Shown here: piece by piece, positions 25,939 through 32,981 of the stretch
Layout: each line of letters starts with the position of its first letter
Position numbering within the stretch: the stretch's first letter is position 1
NCBI GenBank assembly: GCA_965247055.1
Contig: CBDFGE010000005.1
Span: forward strand, 520,861 to 584,860
Origin: CBDFGE01 sp965247055
Lineage (GTDB): Bacteria > Chloroflexota > Dehalococcoidia > Lucifugimonadales > JAGWBF01
Direction: 5' to 3'
Length of the DNA: 64,000 nt
Program-made: the position numbers and the translations under genes
The notes under the pieces: generated by a model
Told to the model about the DNA's origin: nothing
Databases searched by the model: none
What the model saw: the letters and a program-made list of their open reading frames with translations, nothing else

Positions 25939-27360
25939 TTAGCCCAGGTCCATGACCTTCCTGATCCCGGGGGGCGTGAACCGTGCGACGGGGGGTACGG
26001 CGGCGGCTGGGGGTATAAGATCGATCTTGAACGGAGTGTCCGGGCCCAGGGGTGTCTCCAGGCCGGATAAGTCGATGGTGAGCTCCACCAGCTCGCCGGG
26101 ATCGGCGGCGTCCCCCGAGCCCAGAAGCCAGCTCACGGACCAGGCCATGTCGCCGCCCGTGTCCGTCCCCGTGGCGTTGACCAGGTTGTCCGGGTCGGAG
26201 TAGGAGACCAGGGTCCCTTCGAGGGGCAGTTCGACGGGCAGGAGGCCGGGGTTGGTAAGCTTGAACCTCACCGTGTCCACCGTCGCCTCGTCCTTGGAGG
26301 TGGCGACCACGGAGCTCACCAGAGATAGTATGGGGACTGCCGTAAGGGTGACGGCGGCCGTGGGGGTGGGCTTGGTGGGGGGCGCACCTTCCTCGAACTG
26401 AGTGGGGGCCCGGATCGATACGGGCTCGTTGAAGTCGTAGAGCCGGTAGGCGAACCCCACTATCGTGTCGTCGTCCTCCGAATCGCTGAACAGGGCCTGG
26501 TGCACGAAGCCATCCCTATCTATCCAGACGTGCAGGAAGAGGGACTCGGGCGGCGGATAGGACTCCTTGAACTCGTCGGGTGTCTGCCGGCTGCCCAGCC
26601 GCTCGATCAGGCTGGCAATCCTGTCTTCTTGCTCTAGCCAGCCCACGATGCCCTTCCAATCGGCCTTTACCAGCACGTGGCCCGTGGCCACCTCTCCGAC
26701 GGCCTCGATACCCGCGGAGGACAGGTCGTAGAACCGGAGGGGTACGTCGGCGGCGGGGAAGATCAGGTCGCCGATGACCAGGGGGTTGAGGGGGGCCTGA
26801 GAGGGACTGGGCTCGTCCACGCTGGTGCGGTACCACTTAGCGTCGTCCGGGTCCTGGGTGTATATGAAGGGTGGCAACCGTATCTCCAGGGATGAGAGGT
26901 TGAAAGCCGGTCCCCTGATCTCAGTGCTAAGCTGTGCGGCATCCCCGGACTTGACTCCCCGCACCAGGATGCTCGAGGGCCCGTCGGGACCGCCCCGGCG
27001 GCTAAGGCCCTCCATGCGGAAGCTGTTGAGCTGGGTCATGGTAGCCATGGCCAGGCGGAACAGGGCTTCAGGCTGGTCCAGCAGGGACGGTATGGGAGTC
27101 GGGCTGGGTGCGGGGGCGGTAGGGGCCAGGGTCGTGGGGGGACGGGTGGCGGTGGGCTGCGGGGGCGTCGAAGGTGTGGGCTGAGGGACGACGGCGGGGG
27201 CCTGGCGTGTGATAGTGGCCGAGGGGACGGTGGTGGGGGTTGGGCCGGTGGCTGCGGGGCGCCGGCGGGGTCCGCATGCGGCGGAGACCAGCGCCAGAAC
27301 CAGAAAAACGAGGATGAGTAGCCGTATCAGGGCCATCTCCTTTCTTTCCACTCTTTCCAC
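25939..27360 (-). CDS. Lipoprotein with LppX/LolA-like domain and archaellin-like C-terminal domain
   Basis: The frame starts with a GTG at 27360; ATG 27336 is an alternative with AAAGGAG directly before it. A lipoprotein signal peptide (LLILVFLVLALVSAACG, lipobox Cys near residue 29) is followed by a Pro/Thr linker to about residue 90. The middle part (about 93-315: FRLAMATMTQLNSFRMEG, FIYTQDPDDAKWYR, WIDRDGFVHQALFS) has the profile of LppX/LprAFG-type lipid-binding lipoproteins. The last 140 residues look like the beta-rich domain of archaeal flagellins: VATSKDEATVDTVRFKLTNP, SYSDPDNLVNATG, GELVELTIDLSGLETPLGP, FKIDLIPPAAAVPPVARFTP. It should be anchored on the outer face of the membrane. 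The archaellin match is by eye only. Confidence 0.75.
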   Translation of the reverse strand: MERVERKEMALIRLLILVFLVLALVSAACGPRRRPAATGPTPTTVPSATITRQAPAVVPQPTPSTPPQPTATRPPTTLAPTAPAPSPTPIPSLLDQPEALFRLAMATMTQLNSFRMEGLSRRGGPDGPSSILVRGVKSGDAAQLSTEIRGPAFNLSSLEIRLPPFIYTQDPDDAKWYRTSVDEPSPSQAPLNPLVIGDLIFPAADVPLRFYDLSSAGIEAVGEVATGHVLVKADWKGIVGWLEQEDRIASLIERLGSRQTPDEFKESYPPPESLFLHVWIDRDGFVHQALFSDSEDDDTIVGFAYRLYDFNEPVSIRAPTQFEEGAPPTKPTPTAAVTLTAVPILSLVSSVVATSKDEATVDTVRFKLTNPGLLPVELPLEGTLVSYSDPDNLVNATGTDTGGDMAWSVSWLLGSGDAADPGELVELTIDLSGLETPLGPDTPFKIDLIPPAAAVPPVARFTPPGIRKVMDLG

Positions 27361-27421
27361 GCCTGGCGGACCGACCTTCGGCCCGCCGGACCCTGAGCTG
27401 TGTACCCACCCCGTCTCTACT

Positions 27422-27451
27422 ATGATACCCCGGGCATCATCACTTTCACAA
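27422..27451 (-). promoter_or_regulatory. Candidate promoter of the archaellin-like lipoprotein gene
   Basis: On the minus strand TTGTGA (27446-27451) and TATCAT (27422-27427) are 18 bases apart. They lie between the end of panC and the lipoprotein start. Confidence 0.4.
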
Positions 27452-27470
27452 GCTTCCCGGGCTCAGGGCC

Positions 27471-28307
27471 TCACTTCAGCAGGACGTTGTCGATCAGCCG
27501 GGCGCTCCCTATGTGTACCGCGACGGAGACCATGGCGGGCTGCCGGACAGCGTCAAGCTCTTCGAGCCGGTCCGTATCGGCCACGCTAACGTAGTCGATC
27601 CCCTCGACCAGGGGCTCCCGCTCCAGGATATGGCGCACCTCCCGGCGCAGCCGGTCCCCTGAGCGTTCGCCGGCCTTCCACAGCTCGTGCGCCCTGCATA
27701 AAGCCCGGTATATGGTCGGAGCCGCCCCGCGTTGCTCGGGCGTGAGGTACACGTTCCGGCTGCTCAGGGCCAATCCGTCGGTCTCCCGGACAGTGGGCAC
27801 GGCCACCAGGCATACGCCCATCTTCAGGTCGGCCACCAGTCGCCTTATCACCGCAAGCTGCTGGCCGTCCTTCTGGCCGAAATAGGCCCGCTGCGGCCCT
27901 ACGATGTTGAGCAGCTTGGCCACCACCGTGGCTACCCCCCGGAAGTGGCCGGGCCGGTGCCGTCCTTCCAGGCGCCGGCCCAGCTCGCCCACCTCGACCC
28001 AGGTCTCGCTGCCCTTGGGGTACATCTCCCCTTCGGAAGGGGCGAAGACCAGGTCCACCCCCTCGGCGCGGAGCAGGGCCAGGTCCCGCTCCATGTCCCG
28101 GGGATAGGTGGCGTAGTCCTCGTGGGGGCCGAACTGGGTGGGATTGACGAAGATGCTGACCACAGTGGTGTCGCACTCCGCCAGGGAGCGCCGCACCAGG
28201 GCGAGGTGGCCCTCGTGGAGATATCCCATGGTGGGGACCAGTCCCAGGCTCCCCTGGAGGCCGCTACGGGCGGACCGGAAGTCGGCGACGGTAGATATGA
28301 CTTGCAT
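27471..28307 (-). CDS. panC: Pantoate--beta-alanine ligase
   Basis: The protein has 278 residues. The nucleotidyltransferase motif LVPTMGYLHEGHLALVRRS is intact, as are SIFVNPTQFGPHEDYATYPR, VATVVAKLLNIVGPQRAYFG and the KMSKS-like block with ALSSRNVYLTPEQR. It joins pantoate and beta-alanine with ATP to make pantothenate for coenzyme A. It starts six bases after panB ends. Confidence 0.97.
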   Translation of the reverse strand: MQVISTVADFRSARSGLQGSLGLVPTMGYLHEGHLALVRRSLAECDTTVVSIFVNPTQFGPHEDYATYPRDMERDLALLRAEGVDLVFAPSEGEMYPKGSETWVEVGELGRRLEGRHRPGHFRGVATVVAKLLNIVGPQRAYFGQKDGQQLAVIRRLVADLKMGVCLVAVPTVRETDGLALSSRNVYLTPEQRGAAPTIYRALCRAHELWKAGERSGDRLRREVRHILEREPLVEGIDYVSVADTDRLEELDAVRQPAMVSVAVHIGSARLIDNVLLK

Positions 28308-28313
28308 GTGCCG

Positions 28314-29183
28314 TCACGCTGGCTGGCCTGGCGTGCCAGCTTTCGAGGCCGGCTCAAGCTCCTCCAGGGTGCTCTCCATCATCCCGAAGCTCTCCTGCTC
28401 GGCGGGGAAGGTGCCGTTCCTGACGTCGGCGATGTACTGCTTGAAGGCGCCGGATATGGTCTCCGCCAGGCGGGCATACTGCCTGGTGTGCTTGGGGACG
28501 AAATCGGTGTACAGACCCAGCATGTCGTGGAGCACCTGGACCTGGCCGTCGCAGTGGGGCCCGGCGCCGATGCCGATGGTGGGTATGGTCAGCCTCTGGG
28601 TGATGGTGGCGGAGAGGGGCGTGGGCACCAGCTCCAGGACCACGGCGAAGGCCCCGGCTTGCTCCAGGGCCACCGCGTCCTTGATCAGCTGGGCCGCCTC
28701 TTCCTTTCCCTTGCCCTGGACCCTGTATCCACCGAACTTGTTCACGGACTGGGGCGTAAGGCCGATGTGGCCCATGACCGGTATACCGCAGTCCACGATC
28801 CGGCGGACTGTCTCTGCCACCGTTTCCCCCCCTTCCAGTTTCACAGCCTGGGCATTCCCCTCCTGAAGCATGCGGCCGGCGTTGTGAAGGGCCTGGGACG
28901 TGCTTGCCTGGTAGGACATGAAGGGCAGGTCGCCCACTATCAGGGGACGCCGAGCACCGCGGGCAACGGCCCTAATGTGGTGCAGCATGTCCTCCATGGT
29001 CACCGGGATGGTGGAGTCGTAGCCCAGCACCACCATGCCCAGGCTGTCGCCCACCAGTATCACCGGCACTCCCGCCTCGTCGGCAAGCCTGGCGGTGGTA
29101 TAGTCGTAGGCGGTCAGCATGGGTATCTTCTCGCCCCTGGCCTTCATGGCGGTGATGTCTCTTGTGGTCACCCTTCGGTCCAT
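28314..29183 (-). CDS. panB: 3-methyl-2-oxobutanoate hydroxymethyltransferase
   Basis: The protein has 289 residues with the TIM-barrel motifs of ketopantoate hydroxymethyltransferase: KIPMLTAYDYTTARLADEAG, VILVGDSLGMVVLGYDSTIP (Mg-binding Asp), VKLEGGE with the metal-bound Glu, and MGHIGLTPQSVNKFGGYRVQ. It makes ketopantoate from ketoisovalerate. A run of about 20 extra residues ends the protein (LEELEPASKAGTPGQPA). Confidence 0.97.
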   Translation of the reverse strand: MDRRVTTRDITAMKARGEKIPMLTAYDYTTARLADEAGVPVILVGDSLGMVVLGYDSTIPVTMEDMLHHIRAVARGARRPLIVGDLPFMSYQASTSQALHNAGRMLQEGNAQAVKLEGGETVAETVRRIVDCGIPVMGHIGLTPQSVNKFGGYRVQGKGKEEAAQLIKDAVALEQAGAFAVVLELVPTPLSATITQRLTIPTIGIGAGPHCDGQVQVLHDMLGLYTDFVPKHTRQYARLAETISGAFKQYIADVRNGTFPAEQESFGMMESTLEELEPASKAGTPGQPA

Positions 29184-29208
29184 GGCACGTTCCTCCAGCG
29201 AATTTCGG

Positions 29209-30108
29209 CTAGCCGGGCGGCTGGGAGTGATGCTTGTCCGCGTAACTGTCGATCAGCCCCCTCATCTCGTCCAGGTTCTCCGGGCCCACCCTGGCCCCGG
29301 CCAAGGCGAGGGACTCGGCAGCGAGGGCGCAGTATAGGGGGATGAGACGGGGTAACCTGGCTTCCAGCGCCTCAAGATGCGCCCGTAACGTCACCGCGTC
29401 TCCGCGCACGACGGGACCGGTTACGGCCGCGTCTATCCCTCCGCTGGTCAGGCCCGCCACGGTGCCCTGGACCAGGGGCAGGATTATTGGCAGGGCCTTC
29501 TCTTGCGAGACTCCCATCTGCTGCCAGAGGTCGGCAGCGGCCTTTACGAGGGCCGACAGGAAGCCGCAGGCCAGCACGGCTGAGGCGTGGTAGATGGCGC
29601 GGTCGCCGGGACTGAGACGTATGGCCATGCCTCCCAGGCGAGAGGCCAGCGTCTCCAGAAACCCGGGGAGCCAGCCCTGGCCCTCGACGGCGAAGGCGCT
29701 GCCAGTGAGCCGTCCCGCGGCTTCCTCAGGCGTGTCGACACAGGCAAGGGTCTGGAAGGGGTGGAGGGAGCCGGTGAGTGCGCCCGACCTGGCCGCCGGC
29801 TGCAGGACGTCCAGGGGCAGGGCCCCGCTGCAATGGACCACCCCTTGCTCTCGGTGCCATTTCAGGGCCGAAGCCACGGCGCCGATCGCGCCATCGGGGG
29901 TTGTGATAAACACCAAGTCGCAGCTGTCCGCGACCTCCTGGGGCTGCTGAAAGGCACGGCATCCGGGCAGCTTCAGGGCCAGTGCCTGCGACGAGGAGCT
30001 GCGGCGGCTCGATACGGCCACGACCCGGTATGAGGCGGCCGAAAGGGCCAGGGCGAGCCCCTTCCCCAGAGTCCCCGCCCCGATGAAGCCTATCGTGGGG
30101 TTATCCAT
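29209..30108 (-). CDS. Rossmann-fold / DUF2520 protein, candidate ketopantoate-pathway reductase
   Basis: The protein has 299 residues. IGFIGAGTLGKGLALALSAA is an NAD(P)-binding Rossmann motif, and LVFITTPDGAIGAVASAL and HCSGALPLDVL belong to the same domain. The C-terminal helical part (about 165-299: IYHASAVLACGFLSALVKAA, VQGTVAGLTSGGIDAAVTGP) is the DUF2520 region. The layout parallels ketopantoate reductases. The gene sits directly before panB and panC, with no panE in the window, so it may supply the missing reduction step; that is inference from context. Its start overlaps the upstream stop by eight bases. Confidence 0.82.
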   Translation of the reverse strand: MDNPTIGFIGAGTLGKGLALALSAASYRVVAVSSRRSSSSQALALKLPGCRAFQQPQEVADSCDLVFITTPDGAIGAVASALKWHREQGVVHCSGALPLDVLQPAARSGALTGSLHPFQTLACVDTPEEAAGRLTGSAFAVEGQGWLPGFLETLASRLGGMAIRLSPGDRAIYHASAVLACGFLSALVKAAADLWQQMGVSQEKALPIILPLVQGTVAGLTSGGIDAAVTGPVVRGDAVTLRAHLEALEARLPRLIPLYCALAAESLALAGARVGPENLDEMRGLIDSYADKHHSQPPG

Positions 30109-31093
30109 GGCCCAGCTCCCTCACCGAAGGGACGCCGCCCAGACCCTCGGCCATGAGTACCGCCCTAAGCACCGATTGGGCCACCACCTCCACCGCCGCG
30201 GCCCCCAGGCGGGCCAGGCTCCGGGGGGACGTGGTCCCGGCGGCCGCCTCGCCCTTACCTGTGGCCAGGGTGAAGATGGTGTCTCCATCCATCACGGTAT
30301 GGCAGGGCCTGATGGTAAGGGCGAGCCCGTCGTGGCTCGTGTGCGCCAGGTAGTGGGCCTGCTCCCGGGTGAGTGGGACGTTGGTGGCCACTACCCCTAT
30401 CGTCGTATTGGCCGTGGCGGGGCCGCTTGTGGCGAAGTCCTCCGCGAAGAGCAAGGCGATGGGGTCGTGGAACCCGGTGCCGTCGTCCCGGCGTGGCGCG
30501 GCGACGACCAGTCCGGTGCTGTGGTCGACCACCCCTCCGTAGGCGTTGACTGCCACGACCGCTCCTATAATAGCGCCCCCCGGCAGTTCGAGGCTGGCGG
30601 TGCCTATGCCGCCCTTCACGGCGCGTCCCAGGCCCAGGGCCTTGCCCACGGTCGCTCCGGTGCCGGCCCCAACACTGCCCGCCTCCACCCCGCCGTTGGA
30701 GGCGGCAAGGCAGGCCTGGTAGCCCTCGCAGGGGCCTGGCCTTACCTTGTGGGTCACCAGGTTGAGGTCGTAGAGGACCGCGGCGGGCACCAGGGGCACG
30801 GTGGCAGCGTCTAGCCTGTACCCGATGCCCCGTTCCTCCAGGTACCGCATCACGCCTGCGGCGGCATCCAGGCCGAAGGCGCTGCCCCCGGTAAGGAGGA
30901 TGGCGTGGACCCGGTCCACCAGGCTGCCCGGCCGCAGCAGGTCCGTCTCCCGTGTCCCCGGAGCGCCTCCCCGTACGGCCACGCCGGCGACTGCTCCATC
31001 ATCGCAAACTATGACAGAGCAGCCGGTGGCCGATACCGGGTCTGAGTGGTGCCCCAGCTTTATTCCCGGGACGTCTGTGATGGCATTGGCCAC
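30101..31093 (-). CDS. P1-family (DmpA/ArgJ-fold) peptidase
   Basis: The protein has 330 residues from a GTG with GGAGGG ahead. The blocks ITDVPGIKLGHHSD, VSATGCSVIVCDDGAVAGV, AILLTGGSAFGLDAAAGVMR, GVEAGSVGAGTGATVGKALG and VVAVNAYGGVVD define the P1 family of self-processing aminopeptidases (DmpA, BapA). Known members release N-terminal residues, including beta-amino acids. It heads the operon that ends with panC, whose co-substrate is beta-alanine, so a link through beta-alanine supply is tempting but unproven. The Ser or Thr nucleophile expected before the small subunit cannot be assigned by eye. Confidence 0.88.
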   Translation of the reverse strand: MANAITDVPGIKLGHHSDPVSATGCSVIVCDDGAVAGVAVRGGAPGTRETDLLRPGSLVDRVHAILLTGGSAFGLDAAAGVMRYLEERGIGYRLDAATVPLVPAAVLYDLNLVTHKVRPGPCEGYQACLAASNGGVEAGSVGAGTGATVGKALGLGRAVKGGIGTASLELPGGAIIGAVVAVNAYGGVVDHSTGLVVAAPRRDDGTGFHDPIALLFAEDFATSGPATANTTIGVVATNVPLTREQAHYLAHTSHDGLALTIRPCHTVMDGDTIFTLATGKGEAAAGTTSPRSLARLGAAAVEVVAQSVLRAVLMAEGLGGVPSVRELGHG

Positions 31094-31105
31094 AGCGCCC
31101 TCCTG

Positions 31106-31168
31106 TCACAAAAGCCGATGCCTTCTCGGCGGGCCCGCCGAGAAGGCGTCGCGGAACATCACTCTCAT
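31106..31168 (-). promoter_or_regulatory. Leader with short ORF and perfect hairpin before the P1-pan operon
   Basis: Between the promoter (31250-31277) and the GTG at 31093 lies a 20-codon frame (MRVMFRDAFSAGPPRRHRLL, stop TGA at 31106-31108). It overlaps a perfect 14-bp inverted repeat at 31120-31147 (arm GCCTTCTCGGCGGG). On the RNA the hairpin is followed by ATCGGCTTTTGTG, a weak terminator-like T run. The arrangement is that of a leader-peptide attenuator, but no biased codon run is obvious. Confidence 0.35.
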
Positions 31169-31249
31169 GGCCGTCTTGGCCCCCAAGGGTCCCAGCGGCC
31201 GCGTCAACCCCTACCCCGCTCACCCCCCCGGCGGGTGGATGGCGATTAC

Positions 31250-31277
31250 ATCATATCACGTCGGGATGGGGTGTCAA
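31250..31277 (-). promoter_or_regulatory. Promoter of the P1 peptidase-DUF2520-panB-panC operon
   Basis: On the minus strand TTGACA (31272-31277) and TATGAT (31250-31255) are 16 bases apart. The start of transcription would lie about 150 bases before the GTG at 31093, leaving a structured leader. Confidence 0.6.
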
Positions 31278-31279
31278 GG

Positions 31280-31597
31280 TCAGGCATGTGCCTGAGAAGG
31301 GCCGGCCGGGGTCTCCCCCCGGCCGGCCCTTCTCAGGATGCGGAACACGGTGCGCTGGCTCAGGGCGAAGCGGGCCGCCAGGTCCGCCACGGACAGCCCA
31401 CCCTCCCGCATCGCCTCGATTACCTCATCGTCCCTCCGGTCCCGCCTCTGTCGGTGGAACCATCCCGGGTCGTCGTATTTGCATTGGGGTAGGGGGCATC
31501 TGAGGCAGGAAGAGGACACGTCGCAGCCCTCGTCGCGATAAGGATAGCGTTCGGGGACCACGTCAACCATTGCGCCTGCGTTTCCAGCCTTCATCAT
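31280..31597 (-). CDS. Cys-cluster helix-turn-helix protein
   Basis: The protein has 105 residues, with GAGAGG before the first ATG. Four cysteines are clustered in EGCDVSSSCLRCPLPQCKYD (about 24-43, spacing C-x5-C-x2-C-x4-C), which suggests a bound metal or Fe-S cluster. A resolvase-type helix-turn-helix follows (GLSVADLAARFALSQRTVFR, about 66-85). I do not recognise a named family. It is likely a small DNA-binding sensor. Its promoter spacer holds a palindrome, so it may regulate itself. The last 15 or so codons form one long hairpin in the mRNA (31292-31336). Confidence 0.75.
   Translation of the reverse strand: MMKAGNAGAMVDVVPERYPYRDEGCDVSSSCLRCPLPQCKYDDPGWFHRQRRDRRDDEVIEAMREGGLSVADLAARFALSQRTVFRILRRAGRGETPAGPSQAHA
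31292..31336. repeat. Perfect 20-bp inverted repeat inside the HTH coding end
   Basis: Arm CTGAGAAGGGCCGGCCGGGG at 31292-31311 and its exact complement at 31317-31336 flank a five-base loop. It lies within the last codons of the HTH gene and, in that direction, has no T run before the stop codon. It could stabilise the 3' end or stop transcription shortly before the promoter of the pan operon. Confidence 0.7.
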
Positions 31598-31622
31598 CTA
31601 GCCTCTCACTGTTCTTTAGCAT

Positions 31623-31651
31623 ATGGTAGAACAAAAGTTCTCATAAATCAA
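31623..31651 (-). promoter_or_regulatory. Promoter of the Cys-HTH gene with a palindrome in the spacer
   Basis: On the minus strand TTGATT (31646-31651) and TACCAT (31623-31628) are 17 bases apart. The spacer contains AGAAC-AAAA-GTTCT (31628-31641), an inverted repeat well placed for a repressor operator. Confidence 0.5.
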
Positions 31652-31837
31652 GACGCTCTTGGCGGCGGTTTGACCGGTGCGGAAAGCTCCTGCTATAGTC
31701 AGACCCAGACCCCTTGCAGGCCACCCCTTCATGGCTTCGCCGGGCTGGCGTCCCTACGGGTGGCGGGCTGTCGGACAGTCGCAGTCTTCCTGGTGAGGTG
31801 GGGTGTAGCCCATCCTCTGGGGCCCAGGAGGTGGAGG

Positions 31838-32827
31838 ATGCCGGCGAACTTGCCACCGGCCTACTACGAGGCTGAGAGGAGGTACCGCACCGCCAGAAGT
31901 ATCCCGGAGAGGATCGCAGCCCTGCAGGAGATTATGTCGGCCACGCCCAAACACAAGGGTACCGACCACCTGCGGGCGGACCAGAGGTCGAGAATGGCAC
32001 GGCTCATGGAGGAGCTGGAGAAGCCCAGGAGTACAGGTGGCGGCCAGCCTCAGCCCTTCGCCCTCAGAAAGGAGGGCGCCGGCCAGGCGGTGTTGCTCGG
32101 CCTGCCCAACGCTGGCAAGTCTCAGCTCCTTGCGAGCCTCACTGGCGTCGGGGCGAAGGTGGCAGGCTATCCATTCACCACCCGGGTGCCCCTGCCTGGC
32201 ATCCTACAGTACCGGAACGTACGTATCCAGCTAGTTGACACGCCGGCGATCAACGATCGGGATGTGCAAAGCCGGCTCTTCAGCCTGCTGAGGAATAGCG
32301 ACCTGCTCCTCGTGGTGGTCGACCTCTCGGCCGACCCGCTGGCCCAGATGGACCAGGTTTTGTCCGAGCTGGAGAGGTGGGGTTACCTCCTGCTGGGCAG
32401 GGGGCAGGTCCCTTGCCCTGAAGAGCACCGGGTGCAGAAACGAGCCCTGCTGGTGGGGACTAAGGCCGATGAGGGTGGAGCTCCGGAGCGGTTCCGGGAG
32501 CTGGAAGCCTGCTACTGCGACCGGTTCCCGGTGGTCATGGTGTCGCCCGTCGAGGGAATGGGGCTGGAGGAGCTGAAGCGGGTGAGCTTCGAGTCCTTGG
32601 AAGTGGTGAGGGTGTATACGAAGTCGCGGGGTGGCGAACCTGACTATGATGCGCCCATAGTGCTGAGCCGGGGCAGTAACGTAGAGGACGCAGCACTGGC
32701 TTTACATAAAGATTGGCTCCGGAGGCTGAAATACGCCCTGCTGTGGGGCTCGGGAAAGTTCGATGGCCAGACGGTCGGGCGGGACCACGTCCTGGGCGAC
32801 GAGGATGTGCTGGAGTTCCAGGGATAG
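31838..32827 (+). CDS. DRG/Obg-like GTPase
   Basis: The protein has 329 residues from the ATG at 31838, preceded by AGGAGGTGGAGG; the frame extends further upstream without support. GTPase motifs: P-loop GLPNAGKS at 88-95, G2/G3 with AGYPFTTRVPLPG and VDTPA at 133-137, and G4 VGTKAD. The N-terminal helices and the C-terminal TGS-like part (VVRVYTKSRGGEPDYDAPIV, HKDWLRRLKYALLWGSGKFD) match the DRG subfamily, in which archaeal and eukaryotic members bind ribosomes. It is probably a translation-linked GTPase. The last residues (QTVGRDHVLGDEDVLEF) are the typical TGS end. Confidence 0.9.
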   Translation: MPANLPPAYYEAERRYRTARSIPERIAALQEIMSATPKHKGTDHLRADQRSRMARLMEELEKPRSTGGGQPQPFALRKEGAGQAVLLGLPNAGKSQLLASLTGVGAKVAGYPFTTRVPLPGILQYRNVRIQLVDTPAINDRDVQSRLFSLLRNSDLLLVVVDLSADPLAQMDQVLSELERWGYLLLGRGQVPCPEEHRVQKRALLVGTKADEGGAPERFRELEACYCDRFPVVMVSPVEGMGLEELKRVSFESLEVVRVYTKSRGGEPDYDAPIVLSRGSNVEDAALALHKDWLRRLKYALLWGSGKFDGQTVGRDHVLGDEDVLEFQG

Positions 32828-32922
32828 GCCGGAAGCCGACGGCTGTACAGGGGGTGGCGGAGTAGCTTCCCCCGGGCGGCTATGCCCGCGACATAATGTG
32901 GTGAGGGCAGGTGACTGTGAAG

Positions 32923-32957
32923 CTGGGGTTACTGATACTGATCTGGGGTTACTGATA
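32923..32957 (+). repeat. 15-bp tandem direct repeat
   Basis: CTGGGGTTACTGATA occurs at 32923-32937 and again at 32943-32957, separated by CTGAT. The second copy runs into the AAGGAGG that precedes the lipoprotein gene. It may be a small duplication in its leader. Confidence 0.7.
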
Positions 32958-32981
32958 AGGAGGTCGGCTCTGCCCTGGCTT

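Noticed and set aside
27732..29345. 537-codon open frame on the plus strand
   Set aside because: It is antisense to panC, panB and part of the DUF2520 gene, which are clear homologues; the antisense product is low-complexity shadow sequence.
31120..31336. The two strong inverted repeats as ends of a mobile element
   Set aside because: Their arms differ in sequence, there is no transposase between them and both sit in positions expected for RNA hairpins.
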